From assembly GCA_943735955.1 (NCBI GenBank), contig OX030956.1, positions 11,212,444-11,276,443 on the forward strand: a stretch of 64,000 nucleotides of DNA, read 5' to 3'. A model generated the notes under the pieces. That model saw only the letters and a list, made by a program, of their open reading frames with translations, had not been told where the DNA came from and did no database searches. Position 1 is the first letter of the stretch. Each line of letters begins with the position of its first letter. Made by a program: the position numbers and the translations under genes. Of this stretch, positions 24,608-37,774 are shown in pieces. The DNA is from Piscicola geometra. Lineage: Eukaryota > Annelida > Clitellata > Hirudinida > Piscicolidae.

Positions 24608-27600
24608 TCGAGCAGGAAAGTAAAGAACAGACGCATTTTTTCAATAGTTTTTTTCCAAATTAAATGTTCAGACTTATGTTGGTTTTAATTCTGAAATTTT
24701 TGCAATACGTTTTTTTAAATGAATAATTAAAAACACTAAATTTCTATAAATTACTTTTTCTTATAACACTAGGAAAAAACAGAAAATGATATTTTTAATC
24801 AAGGCAAAGCATATAGATATTAGTAATATTTTTAAACGTGTAAACTATCTGACCTCTGACGAGCAATAAACTATTTTGTTCAAAAATAATTATTTTTAAA
24901 ATGTTAATTTATTATTTTTTGAAAGAGTGCCTTATGTGAAAAATATTTTTGTTTTTAATTTTTCTTGCAAAGCAAAATTGATTAGAATAGTTTAAAATTC
25001 TAATTGAAATCATTCTATAAAAAACTAATTAAAACGGTTAGTTTTCATTATGAATCTTTATTTGTAAACTTTAACACTGGATTCGTATATTAAAACTAAT
25101 ATTTCGAAATGGGTCTCATTAAAAGCATAAAAATGTTTTTATAAGCTTTTTAGTTTTGTATGAAATTAATGTTCATCCTGTTCTTAATTTGTAAATTTAA
25201 AAAACAATAATTTATTGAAATAAACTTGCCTTGATTTCATATTTGAAAAACAAATGATCAATAATACCTCTCAAATCGTTATTTGCTAACTGAATTTTTT
25301 TCCTTTTTCTTCAACTTATTATTAAAACGTTCATATTTCGACTCTATTTTGTACATACATTTATGAACAAATACTTATAAATACTTAAAGTTTTGTTTTT
25401 AAACTTCAACTTTTCTAGTGTTTATCCACTCATGTATATTCCGAGATTCACAGTTTTTATTTTTTTATTTTTAAATTCTGTATATAGGGTTCATTTTTTT
25501 CCAATTAAAAACGCTTTTTAATTCAACTTTTTCATAATATATATAATTTCAGATTATTATTACAGTGTTTTCCTTATTTTTTAACGTTCAAACATTATTA
25601 ATATTTTAACTTAATCGTTGTTTCATTAAGTGTTCTATTCTTTTCTACAAAATAAACACACTTTGCTTAAGTTACTCACTCTTTTCCGACAGGTGCCTTA
25701 CACGTTTGAAACGTTTCGGTTTCATCCCTAATACACACCCATCGATTCCACGCATGCTCCAAACACTCTTCCACAAAATGTGCTCCCAAAATTAATTATT
25801 TTATGTCTTCATGTTCTTCGCCTTGAGAATTCTGCTAATACATTTGCTGTTTTACGCGATTTTTCTTTTTCTTTTTGAATCTCGGCCGTAGTTAGACTTG
25901 TATGCCTGAAATGTGTTTTTATCAAATAAAAATTTGTGTACAATCAGGCCTTAAATTCATATTAATTTAATTAATGAAATTTAATTTGTTTAATTTTTTA
26001 TCTAAATGATAAATCCATCTTGAAGACTGATACTGTAATGGTGGATACTCCACGCTTGATCCCACGCGTGGGTAGCAGTGCTAACTGTCACTTCATAATG
26101 AGATCCAAGCTATCCATCACAGCTGCCCAACAACACACACACACTGTTCGGCCTAATTCAAAGTGTCAAGTTAACACATTGATTAGGGAATCATTTGGAT
26201 TTGTTATTTTCAAACTTGAAATTTTTTTAAAGCAGGTACTGAGTTGGAACTTATTAAAATGAATAATACTTTATAAATATTATTAAAATCTACAACGTAT
26301 CACTTCTTCAAGAACACCTCCAACAACAAATGCCTCAATTCACCTAATTCTCAGACAACGATTCCGACTGGCGTTCATCTCCATCAAGGCACATTGAAGT
26401 CTTCATTTAAGCTCTTTCCAAACAAACTGTTCATAAAATGATGGATTGCCTGGAGGGTGAGTGAGCTGATGGAAAGAAAAGCGATGAATGAGTGAAGGAG
26501 TAAAAGAGTTTTAAAAATAAAAGAGTGCGGAGGAATGAAAGAGCATGGGACACAAAAGAGAGGTGATGGATGAATAAAAAAACCCACTGTTGATGCACCT
26601 GTCGTGGTCAGTGAAGCCTGCATCCACAAACACTCGGTGCTTTGATGGTGTCTTGGGCAAGCAAGAGTTTCATTCATCCGTTTAGTGCTCCACTCATCCG
26701 TCAGGCCTTTTATCTTTCTTGAAGCCTTCTATCTTTAAATGACTTCAACATCAAGGGTCAGGGTCACTTTTTAATTATGCCTTCCTCTCCATCATCCCCA
26801 CAACCTCAAGAAAATATCACAAGTTAACTGCGTGGAAGCAGGAACAAAGACCAGCTATTTCTGCTAATTGTCTCAGGGAATGACTTGAGTTTTGCTCTTT
26901 TGAACGGCTTCGATCGGTCTTCAGGGATTTTCTAAACTTATATTCCAATCAGAAATGTAAAAGTTAAATAAGTTTACATTTTTAAAATTAAAAATATGAA
27001 TTTTAAAATGAGAAACCGAGAATTAAAGGAAAACTCTAGAATATGAATGGCTTCTTGCCGGAGTGGTTCGAGTCTTTCTTACATTATTCAAGCAGCGCAT
27101 CGATCAAACCTACGCTTCAAAACATCAGAAATCCAGTTTTTCTCTCAGAAAAGATCAACAAAATGTCCACTGCGACTAAACCATTTGGTGTTTGACCTTC
27201 TACGACGCTCAAAACCTTCGCAACAACAACGCCATGATGGACTCGATGCAGAAGTGAAAAGTAAATAATAAGAGCACAGCCACAAAAGCGGAAGGGAGTG
27301 TTCGCCGGAAGGGTATAACAGAACGACGCGTGCGTACTGATGCATTATTCAAGCGGAAGCGCTGCCTCTTTCTTAACGGTCGCTTTCCGGAAGTGTTCAA
27401 GCTCCTTCCATCTGTTTTCTTTAGCCGTGTCCGCCATATTTCAAGATGGCGGATTTATTGTTTTGGCGCATGATTTATGCCACGTCGACCTTTGAAAGAA
27501 CGTGAGCTTATTATATTGGCAGCCTGCTCTGACATCAGTTCATACATACAGTGTAAACCATATATTTTATTTCAACTTTTAATACAAATGGAAACCATAT

Positions 27601-28199
27601 CTCCATATTTATCCTATTTTTACTTTCATCCCATGTATTTCTCAGATTGGTTCCAAAGAGGTACAAGGATAAGTAGACAAACATGCAGAGATATGAAGGC
27701 AGATATGATATGATATACACAAAGAAAAACACACAAACAAACACACGCACAAGCGGACAGACACACAAGCAGACAACCCTGTTTCACAGACAACCGCGTG
27801 AAGGAAAGATCAAAGAGGTGAGGCAATCATCAAACTAACCACCATAATCACCCGCGCTTTGAAAGCCTGCAAGATTTCCAATTAAATGCCAATTAAAATT
27901 AACTCACTCATTAAATTCTTTTATAAAGTCCTAATGAAACGACCGGCTAGCTGACTGGAACCAAGTTTGCTTCCAATTTCACTAATCTCTTTGTCTTTTA
28001 AATTTGATTAGCGCTTAATTTATCAAGATTTCTTTGTGCATAACCCACATATGTAATTCATATTTGCATATGTCTTATACATACATTTTAAACCTTTTAC
28101 TTTATATTTACATGTTCTTTAAACTATTTGTAATAAAATCTTCAAAAAGTAGAAACTGATTTTTTGAAATAATGAAAAAGACAAGATCAAATAATCGTT
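24608..28199. other. Intergenic DNA downstream of the agrin-like gene
   Basis: Very AT-rich to about 26000, with AATAAA at 24865-24870. A less AT-rich segment at 26990-27480 includes the inverted YY1-like pair. No exon with protein-family character was found, and no further laminin G exon was seen. Confidence 0.55.
27431..27452. promoter_or_regulatory. Inverted pair of YY1-like motifs
   Basis: CCGCCAT (27431-27437) and AAGATGGCGG (27443-27452) face each other. AAGATGGCGG is the classic YY1 core seen in many metazoan promoters. No adjacent gene is recognised, so function is inference. Confidence 0.4.
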
Positions 28200-28272
28200 T
28201 TCGAAAGCAATATTCGCCACTTCAACGGCCATTATCTCGCCACGGACACACACCGGTCGTTATCTCCCACCA

Positions 28273-28333
28273 TGACGTCACATTAATTTGTTGACATCAT
28301 GTGATCTCAAGGTCAGAGGTCACGTGAAGGTCA
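28273..28333. promoter_or_regulatory. Candidate CRE / nuclear-receptor / E-box cluster
   Basis: TGACGTCA (28273-28280) is a full CRE. TCAAGGTCA (28307-28315) fits an ERR/FTZ-F1 extended half site. AGGTCA at 28310, 28317 and 28328 form a DR1 then a DR5, and CACGTG (28321-28326) overlaps the second half site. Activity is inference. Confidence 0.45.
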
Positions 28334-28910
28334 ACTCGATGTCCACTTTCCAAGGGTGCAGCGTCTCGGGCGAGATTATTTCTTTATTGCCGGAGCTTAT
28401 TTATTTTCAATTATTCTTGTTCCGTCCTGGTGTTTCAGGGCTTTAATGAGAGGATATTCTACACTTAACATTTTCGAAGGCTTTACATTGTTCATTTATA
28501 TTAATGTTTTCATTCCAGTTTTTTATTACAATTTCTCAAATTTAAAATTAAATATTCTCTTGTATTTAATTAAAATCATCATATAAACCCCCTCATACCC
28601 AAACTAGGACTGTGAATTTGACACCAAATATAATTTGTAAATACGATAAATCACTGACTGACAAATCGAATAAACAACCACTATATCTGGCTTCACTAGG
28701 CAAATTGTGTTATGTTTTATGCAAGAGGGGTGCAAGAGGGGTGACGATTGATCGCAGTTTACGACAATGTTCGTATTGGGTTTCAGAGCGGATGAATAAA
28801 CAGGTTGTTGTGAGGAGAGTTATCAACGCTTGTGCAAAAGGAATACATATCTCTCTATTAGTTTGTGTTGATCGTCTTAGTACATTTTGTTGTAGTTGTT
28901 GGTAACATTA
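28334..28910. other. Intergenic, no supported gene
   Basis: No coding or structural feature could be supported between the regulatory cluster and the AGT microsatellite. Confidence 0.5.
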
Positions 28911-29299
<389 letters not shown>

Positions 29300-29409
29300 G
29301 ATGAGGTCATAGTTGACTCAATCTGGGGGAGCATGCAGTTTGTGTGAGGCATCCATCATGCGAGTAACATGCGATGAAGTGAGTGAGGTGGTGATCTCGA
29401 AATAGTGGT

Positions 29410-29700
29410 GTGGATAATGACGATGATGATAGTAACCCTTTTATAAATGGTGGTGATGATGATGATGATGACGAGGATAATGATGAAGGTAATCTTGAAA
29501 TGGTTGTGATGATAAGAAATGATGATAATAAGATAATATTTTTTTATGATATTGAAAGTGATGAAGGTGATGAAGGTGATGAAGGTGATGAAGGTGGTGA
29601 AGGTGGTGAAGGTGGTGAAAGTGGTGAAGGTGGTGAAGGTGGTGAAGGTGGTGAAGGTGGTGAAGGTGGTGAAGGTGGTGAAGTCTTAATGATATTTATG
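29410..29700. repeat. GAT/GGTGAA trinucleotide-type repeat tract
   Basis: GATGATGAT-like sequence grading into a 6-9 base GGTGAAGGT repeat (29560-29685). No flanking splice or coding support is seen. Confidence 0.8.
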
Positions 29701-30350
29701 TTTATCAAAATTAAATATCTGACAAGGTAACGAAGTAAGCAATATTGTCAATCATTTCAGTGAATTATTTTCATTTCCACAAAACCGAGATGAACTAACT
29801 CAGTGGGTGATTGATAAATTCTAATTGAAGCCAGTGTGTCGGATTTTGTGGTGAGATGTCACAGAGATAAAGCTGATAATTTATAAATGGGCAGAATAGG
29901 AAATATTAAGAAGAAGTAATTTACAGAGACATTTACACCTTGGCAGCCGTTTTTGACATCGTGTAATGCATTGCCAATAGTGAATCTTCTTGCTTATTAA
30001 CAATTCTCTGCCTTCATCTCATGAAGCCTTTCAGACTTTTTATGCTCGTATTTGCCATAATGCCTTGATAAATGTGACCTGTAGAGATAGCAGTATCTCT
30101 GGATTAACAGCCATCTATTTCGTATTATTTGCACCTCATTATACAGACTATATTTACATTTTGCCATACATTTAAATAGACTATATTTACATTTTGCCAT
30201 ACGTTTGTATAGCCTATATGTATATTTTGCCATACATTCATATTGAGTCGCAAACCAGTGAATGTCATACGTGTTCATGAGGGGACTTGCAGGCGTTTAA
30301 GCGAACGTATGTCATAATTAGGCATTCACAATACAATAACACTGCATCAT

Positions 30351-30462
30351 CACCATGCACATTATCATAATCATTATCATCATCATCACCATTGTCATTA
30401 TCATCATCATCAACATTTTTATCACTATGCGCTTCACATTCATTTTCAGTTTCACTCATCAT

Positions 30463-30559
<97 letters not shown>

Positions 30560-30790
30560 CCATCAACATCACCATCACCATCATCCTCATCATTGTCATC
30601 ATCATCAACATGCACATTATCATCATCATTATCACCATTGTCATTATCATCATCATCAACATTTTTATCACTATGCGCTTCACATCCATTTTCAGTTTCA
30701 CTCATCATATCATCATCATCATCATCATCATCATTGTCATCATCATCATCATTGTCATCACCATCATCATCATCCTCATCATCATCGCCT
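30351..30790. repeat. (ATC)n microsatellite with duplicated segment
   Basis: ATC/CATCAT repeat. A segment around TTTATCACTATGCGCTTCAC occurs twice (near 30417 and 30663), so part of the locus was duplicated together with its unique sequence. Confidence 0.93.
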
Positions 30791-31224
30791 TTTCATCTTC
30801 ATCACCAGCTAAATCATCATGAAGATGATTATAAAACTGGTGGTGATGATGATGATGATGGAGCGGGTGGTTATGATAACGATGGTGGAGAGAGCATCAT
30901 TCACGATGTCCTGTCACTTCATCATGAAGACAACCAATGGCATCTCTCGAGGGCGGGCCCACGTGTCCTCGAAGATTTAAATCCACTTTTAAAGACTTAT
31001 CATTTTCTTGTTATTAGCATTTTAAGATTAAATAAAATTGGTTTAAAAATATTTTTTTAAAAATCTATTTATTTTAAGTTAAATGCTGTTTTTTGAAAAA
31101 AATTAAGACAGTTCAGGTTGTACCTTCCGAGTCTCTTTGCCACCTCAACGCACCCAAACGCCACAGCGAAACGAACAACAGCAAACCTCTACATTATTTA
31201 TGAGCCTGCGAAACCCTCTGCTTT

Positions 31225-31300
31225 CAAAGCTGGAAGCTGATTGGTCGACGCCCACGTGACGTAACAACGAACATGATGTTCTCGCAGCCAATCACAGCCT
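31225..31300. promoter_or_regulatory. Candidate promoter elements upstream of Iroquois
   Basis: Two CCAAT boxes in opposite orientation (GATTGG at 31239-31244, CCAAT at 31288-31292) flank CACGTG (31253-31258), which overlaps TGACGTAA (31257-31264). The cluster is about 700 bases upstream of the Iroquois ATG. Confidence 0.4.
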
Positions 31301-31548
31301 TTGTCTGCTGATGCTTACTCCTTGTTGAATGTGAAAGGGCGATGATGATGATGATGATGATGTGGAGGATGATTATGATAATGATGATGATTATGATGAA
31401 GATGATAATGATTACGAAAGTGTTGGTTATGTTTAGCGATAGGGTAATAACGATGGTGAGGCCAACAAAGTTTATAGGAATGACAAGGGCTTGAAGACTC
31501 ACTGGATCATGAAGGTAGTGAGGATGAAGCATCTTTCAGATGCCCACC

Positions 31549-31645
31549 TACACATAACTACACATAAATACACATAACTACACATACCTACACATAACTA
31601 CACATAACTACACATACCTACACATTCCTATACATACAAACACAC
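31549..31645. repeat. ACACATAACTAC minisatellite
   Basis: Tandem CTACACATAA/CTACACATAC units. The rest of 31301-31979 is AT-rich with a GAT/ATG-rich patch and no supported gene. Confidence 0.8.
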
Positions 31646-31979
31646 AGCCATCAAAGCAACATGTGTTCATGTGTGTGTGTGTGCATGTGTGAAACACATA
31701 TAAATACCAAGTCGTTTGGAAAAGATCACTTTAAAACCTAAAAATAACTTCAAATTCGTTTTTATATTTTAATATTTGTGATAAAACAAACAATTTCAGT
31801 TCTATGAAGAAGTAATATTTTTTAAATACGAAATATGTCCATGAAAAGCGGTTAAACTTATAACAAGTTTTTCTCCAAGGGAAACATATTCACCCATATT
31901 CACACACTAGCAAATGATTGAATAAACCTAAATTTTCAAAAACCAAATTTGTTCTTAAAATTTATTTCCAAACATTTAA

Positions 31980-34900
31980 ATGAACCAAGTAATGTTGAGA
32001 ACAGAATCCGCTCCCAGCCCTACTTCAGCCTGCAACAACCTACCAAGTCCATCCCTGCCCCTCTCCACTCAACAGTGTACCCCCCTCCAAACACCTCACC
32101 CCCAACAACCACACGCCCTCCCCCAACCACGCTTGCTGCACCAACCACTACAACCACACCCACACCATCTCCTGTCACTCCAGCCACAAGCACTTCACCA
32201 ACCACTCCATTTCCTCCCACCACCACTGCGACCTCATTACTCGAGATTCAACTTTCCACATCTCTCCTACCTCACTCACTATCTCTCCTTCTTCCCTTTC
32301 TATCCCAAATCTTCCAATCTATACCTAGCTTACAACAACAATAACAACACAAGTTCCAGCATCAACAACAACATCAACACCAACACCAACAACAACAACA
32401 CCAATATCACCGCCAATAACAGCAGCATTCCCGATGAGAACGAAGTCATAAAACACGAAGGACCAACGGAGTCAACCGAGAAGAGACCGCCTGACGACTT
32501 CCTCAAACACCGTCTCAACTTCATCCTCTCAGCCGCCCAGAACCGACTCTTTCTCTACCAGGGAGCTCAGAACAACGCTGTGAGTTTAATTAGCAGTGCT
32601 GACTTTTAGTTTCTAATACGTTTTTTGTATTTATTTTTTGATTATTATATTTTACATTTCGTTTTTTTATTCAGACATATCTTTTGCTTTATCATTGACA
32701 CATTTTTAAATAACATTTTTTTTCCAGTTAAACGTCTACAACACCTCGCCGACAACCAACCAATCTAGCAACTGGAACACCAACAAACCCAACCACAACA
32801 ATAACAACAACTACAAGAACAACAACAACAACAACAACTACAACAACAACAACAACAACAATAATAACACTGTCAACAAAAACTTTCAATTCAACAAACA
32901 ACTTTCATCTCCAAACATCAACAACAACAACAACAATCTCACCAGCAACAACAACAAAATTATTTACACCAACTACATTCCAAACTCAGTGAGGTGACGG
33001 CTTTTTAAATTATAGTTAAAACATTTAAACCACAAATTCAGCTACACATACAACTAAACATACAACCAGACACATTTAACCACACATACAACCACACATA
33101 AAACCACACAACAACCACACATACAACCACACATACAACCACACATACAACCACACATACAACCACACAACAACCGCACATAAAACCACACAACAACCAC
33201 ACATAAAACCACACATACAACCACATAACTACCACACAACAACCACACATACAACCACACAACAACCACACATACAACCACACAACAACCACACATACAA
33301 CCACACATACAACCACACAACAACCACACATACAACCACACATAAAACCACACATACAACCACATAACTACCACACAACAACCACACATACAACCACACA
33401 ACAACCACACATACAACCACACAACAACCACACATACAACCACACATACAACCACACAACAACCACACATACAACCACACATACAACCACAGCCACCTGG
33501 GCGGCAACTACGGCATCATCGACGTACGCAGGAAGAATGCCACCAGGGAGTCGACGTCGACCCTCAAGGCCTGGCTGTACGAGCACATGAAGAACCCCTA
33601 CCCCACCAAGGGTGCGTCTAATAGGCTCATTTTATTTTAAATAAAATTATAATAAAATCCTCGTTTCGTTACGATGCTCTCTTGGAATGTTCAAAACATT
33701 TTGTAGGTTAATTTTTTTTATAAAACAATTTAATTCGAGTTTTTTAGGGGCTTTCTTGTGGTGGTCCGACGAGGTTAAAGACTGTGGAAGTCTGACTCGC
33801 TATTCATCTAACATTAAAACTTTTTGAAATTTGTTCGTGGTAAGAAATCAAAAACATTTAAAATTTAATTTATTCTTTTATTTAATACTCACCCAGGCGA
33901 GAAGATCATGCTGGCGATCATTACCAGGATGACGCTCACTCAGGTGTCCACGTGGTTCGCCAACGCTCGCAGGAGGCTGAAGAAGGTTGCTCGGGAGGTT
34001 GGGAGGTGTTCGATTGGAGGGGGAAGGTGTTCAATTGGAGGGAGGGGTCAATTGGAGGGGGGGGGTGTTCAATTGGAGAAAGGAAGATGTTCAATTGAGA
34101 GGGGTGGAGTGTTCAATTGGAAGGAAGAGCTGCTCGATAAGTGGTCACCATTAGCCGATGGAGGGAAAGAAGGCAAATACGACAGCGGGGGTTTCATGTT
34201 TTTACATTGTTTAAAATGTGCTGGGTTGGCTTGCATTATTTGGAAATGGGCTGTGGCTGGGTTAAATTATTTAGAGATGGAGAAGATATGTTTATGGAGT
34301 TTATACTGAGCACCTCTTTGAATATAAGATTTTTCCTGAAATCTCTGCAGGAGAACAAAATGATCTGGTTTCCATCAAAAAAGACGAACAAACTTGGTGA
34401 TAAAAGTGATGGTGAAGATGACGATGAGGGAGACAGAGGTCAAAACGGAAATGATGATGATTACGGAAAGATTGATGCAGACGATGTTGATGATTCGTTC
34501 CACAGTGATGATGATGATCATCATCATGGTGGTGGTGGTGATGATGATGACAGTCTGTATGATGAAAGGATGATGATGAGAAACAATGAGGTTGATGACT
34601 TGGAAGATGTGAAAAGTGGATTTGAAAGTTACATAAATGGGTTTGTGATGGAAGTTAGCAGCAACAAAAACAATAACAACAACAACATCATCAACATCAT
34701 CAACAACACAGCATTAAAAAAAGAAAGGAAGGAAGAGGGAAAGACTCAGCTTGAGACGACTGAAATAAGTGGCAATCGTAACTCTAAACTCAACACAACT
34801 ACAACAAACAACAACAACAACCAGCAACATATTCTCAATTGCAAAAACCATAAATCTATTATCAACAAAATCCCCAGCAACAACCACCTACAAACTGGAA

Positions 34901-35559
34901 ACAAAGTAAATACAAACAACAATTTCAACCAACAACAAAAACACCACCTCCACCAACAACAACAACAACAACAACAGCAACAGCAACAACAACACAATAA
35001 CAAAAACCTCAGATGCCTAAAGTCTCACAACATTTATCTCCGTAATGCCACGAATAATACGCCCTCAAACTACGCACTTAAGACGTCAACGGCAGCGTCT
35101 TCGTGCGTACTTACGGTGACGACTACATCACGTGGAAACAAACAAGCTTCAGAGGGACAAAGGCAGTACGAAAAGGAATCATTCTTCAAGTTCAACGTCA
35201 CCAATGGAAACAATGGCGGTAACGATGGTAACGGTGGTGGTGGGGGCGATAAGACGAAGGTTGTATGTTCTGGGAGGAGCAGGCAAGAAGAGATGCAGTC
35301 AGGCCACCAAACAGGCACTGCTCCATCGGAAACGTTCCCCGCTGAAGTTGCTGGAGATGACACATCTGGAAAAGAAACGTCAGAGGATGACTCAAATGAA
35401 CAGGCAAAACTACCGCGAAAAAAACACGACGGTGTTGTGCTAACTCCAGCAACAAGGTCAACTTCTCTAGAAACAACAACAGCAAATACCTCAACCACCA
35501 AAATGTCTTGTAACAATAAAAAACCCAGGATCTGGTCGATTGACGATTTCATAAACTGA
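31980..35559 (+). CDS. Irx: Iroquois-class TALE homeodomain transcription factor
   Basis: Exons: 31980-32579, 32728-32993, 33493-33611, 33897-33985, 34351-35559; all phases agree and the product is about 760 residues. The homeodomain spans exons 3-5: [56 protein letters not shown], then ENKMIWFP. The NPYP three-residue loop extension, WFANARRR and the ENKM.W continuation are diagnostic of Iroquois proteins, which bind DNA and pattern neural and other territories. The N-terminal region is Pro/Ser/Gln-rich then Asn-rich. The C-terminal exon is Asp, Asn and Gln-rich and ends with [12 protein letters not shown], resembling the KPKIWSLA motif of Irx proteins. A typical IRO box was not recognised. 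The start ATG is the first in the long open frame; a further 5' exon is possible. AATAAA at 35858-35863 is a candidate polyadenylation signal. Confidence 0.93.
33040..33490. repeat. Intronic AACCACACATAC minisatellite abutting the homeobox exon
   Basis: About 450 bases of AACCACACATAC/AACCACACAAC units with higher-order duplications. They run straight into the splice acceptor ACCACAG|C at 33492, so the acceptor sits in repeat-derived sequence. Confidence 0.93.
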
Positions 35560-36545
35560 GAATCTTTCAAGCACAAATACGTGAAGTGGTCTCAAAGACA
35601 CGGCTTGCATGGTGTTTGGTTGCGGTACCGTGTACAAGTAAGAAATGATTTACTGAGAGCATAAACTCGCGCATAAATGCATGTTGATGTTTACGTTGGG
35701 ATCAATACGGCAGCGATAATAGGTCAGACGCGCCAAGGGAGTCGCATAAATTATTTCACGAAGGTCTCCCGGGTTGGCCGTTTGACTTGTTGTGTGTTGT
35801 TGTGGATTTGTCATTGATTTGTCGTTTTGATTCAGTGCAATGTACCTTTTGAGAACAAATAAAGTCTTCGTTGTTGGCATCAGAAAGCATGTCACTTCAG
35901 TTGCTTCATCCATCGAGTCTCACAAAATCTTTAAAATTAGTACGGATGTTTTCCAAGGAATTGAAAAAAGCATCGAATTCAAGACATTTTAAATTTAAAA
36001 CAATAGACGGCACTAGCTGGTGATTTTTGAAATTGTTTCAAAATATTTTTCATTTCTGATCCTAATGTTTCAGAAGCTTACACTTCAGGCACCAGCATGC
36101 CACTGCAGCAATGGCGCTTAAGACGTCTTTATGAGGCGCTTAACTGCTGCCGCTGCCGAGGCAGATAAGAGAGGGCGGTGGCGTTCATGCAATCTCGAAA
36201 TTAATCGATCTCGGCAACTTCTCCGTCATTATCCATTGTTCCTCCTTCGTGTTCGTCAGCTTTATTCGAATAAGTTTTCGATTCTGGAAGGTTTTATGTT
36301 TCCTGTTCATCGAAGGTTTAAGGAGCTCTTGAATGTCTTGATGATAGTCCAAATATAACTTTCATCAGTTTTTAAAAATAGATATAAAATATTTTTTCTA
36401 TTTTTTTATTCTTTCCTGTTCTGGCTCTGTTCCGTAAAATGCTCGTTTGAATTATTGATGCTTTGTTTGCGTTTTCGACGCGTGCCATAACTACAAAAGC
36501 ATAAAGAGTGAGTGTATTCCCAACTATATACCCAAAAGTATATAC

Positions 36546-36640
36546 AAACTTTGTAAATAAACATATATATATAGTATATAAAAACTTTGTAAATAAACAT
36601 ATATATATAGTATATAAAAACTTTGTAAATAAACATATAT
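36546..36640. repeat. 36-bp tandem repeat, three copies
   Basis: Units containing CTTTGTAAATAAACATATAT start at 36549, 36585 and 36621. Confidence 0.9.
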
Positions 36641-37379
36641 ACTCTAATGAGGCACATATCCAATTATTTGCAAGCTTATTGATTGGACCACGGGTCAAAT
36701 GGAAAGGCCTGAATCAGGAGAGGTTGTTGTAGTGCCTGTGAAGGGTTAAGGATGCTTTGTGTGCAGTTTCGCTGCAAGTCGCAAACAAGAAACTTTTCTG
36801 GTTCTATGGAAGAATCTTTGTGGCAGTAAACACTCCTTTCTTTAAATTTGGACTCAGAAAATATCTTCTCCGACTCATTTCACACCTGTTGTCATTCGCT
36901 TCTTTGTGCTGAGACACAAAATTAACACATCCCTTTGAACTTGCCAATCAACTCAAATGAAAAATACTTGATACCTTTCCAAAAAGACGTCTTTTAGGAA
37001 GATGAAAATAATTTTTATTGCATTTTTACGAGTAATTGTACATTATTCTCCTTCACTACTTTGTTTGATGGCCAACATAAGAGATCCCATAAATATGTCT
37101 TGCGTGCATGCAATATTAATCAGCGCTTGATTATATACAAATTGCACGCACATTCGCTTTTTGCAAAAACAACAAATACTTTGCAGCTCCTTGGAGAGTC
37201 CACAATCAATATTTGAACAACCCCTTTTATTTTCCTTTTCTTTAAAACAAAATATTTGTATTGCTAATGTCACCGTGGAATCCAAAGAAGTTTCGTGAGG
37301 CAATCAGGCATTGGAGAGGGGGGATGTCACGGATGCGTAGCAAAGTCAAATAGAGTTACGACCTGTTAAGGAGCTTGAG

Positions 37380-37540
37380 AGGCGATGAGGGTGGAAGAGG
37401 GAGAGGGTGAGGGGGGTGGAAGAGTGATGGGGTGGAGAAATTATAGAGGGTGGATGAATGAAGGGTGTGAAGGAAAGAGGGGGGTAGAAGAGGGATGGGA
37501 GTGGCGGAGCGATGAGGGTGATGGAGTGATGTGGGGTGAT
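37380..37540. repeat. GAGGGTGGAAGAGGG purine-rich tract
   Basis: Imperfect G/A-rich repeats with no coding support on either strand. Confidence 0.6.
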
Positions 37541-37774
37541 TTAATATTGATACATGCGTGGCCTGCAAATTACTCGTCTGCCACGACTGCTCCAACGTCG
37601 GTATTTGTGAAAACGCCAGTTTGTAGAAAAACTCAGAGTAGATCATTCAAATGTTTCATTTTTCAAATTAATTAATTCATTTTACCACAAACAACAATCA
37701 TTTGTGTATAAAATCATTTAATAAAACGTTCAACTTATTTATTCTTTAATTCGAAACGCTTCTGATCTTCCCCG

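Larger units (their letters stand above)
35560..37774. other. Intergenic between convergent Iroquois and FHA genes
   Basis: Includes the likely Iroquois 3' UTR, the 36-bp repeat at 36546 and a G/A-rich tract at 37380-37540. AATAAA on the minus strand (37738-37743) lies about 30 bases beyond the FHA gene stop. No exon is supported. Confidence 0.55.

Noticed and set aside
27047..27345. Overlapping 60-75 residue frames on both strands
   Set aside because: No domain character and no compatible splice partners; the segment is only less AT-rich than its surroundings.
30265..31060. Asp-rich minus-strand and Ser/Ile-rich plus-strand frames
   Set aside because: Products of the ATC repeat. The acidic minus frame has no supporting exon or start context.
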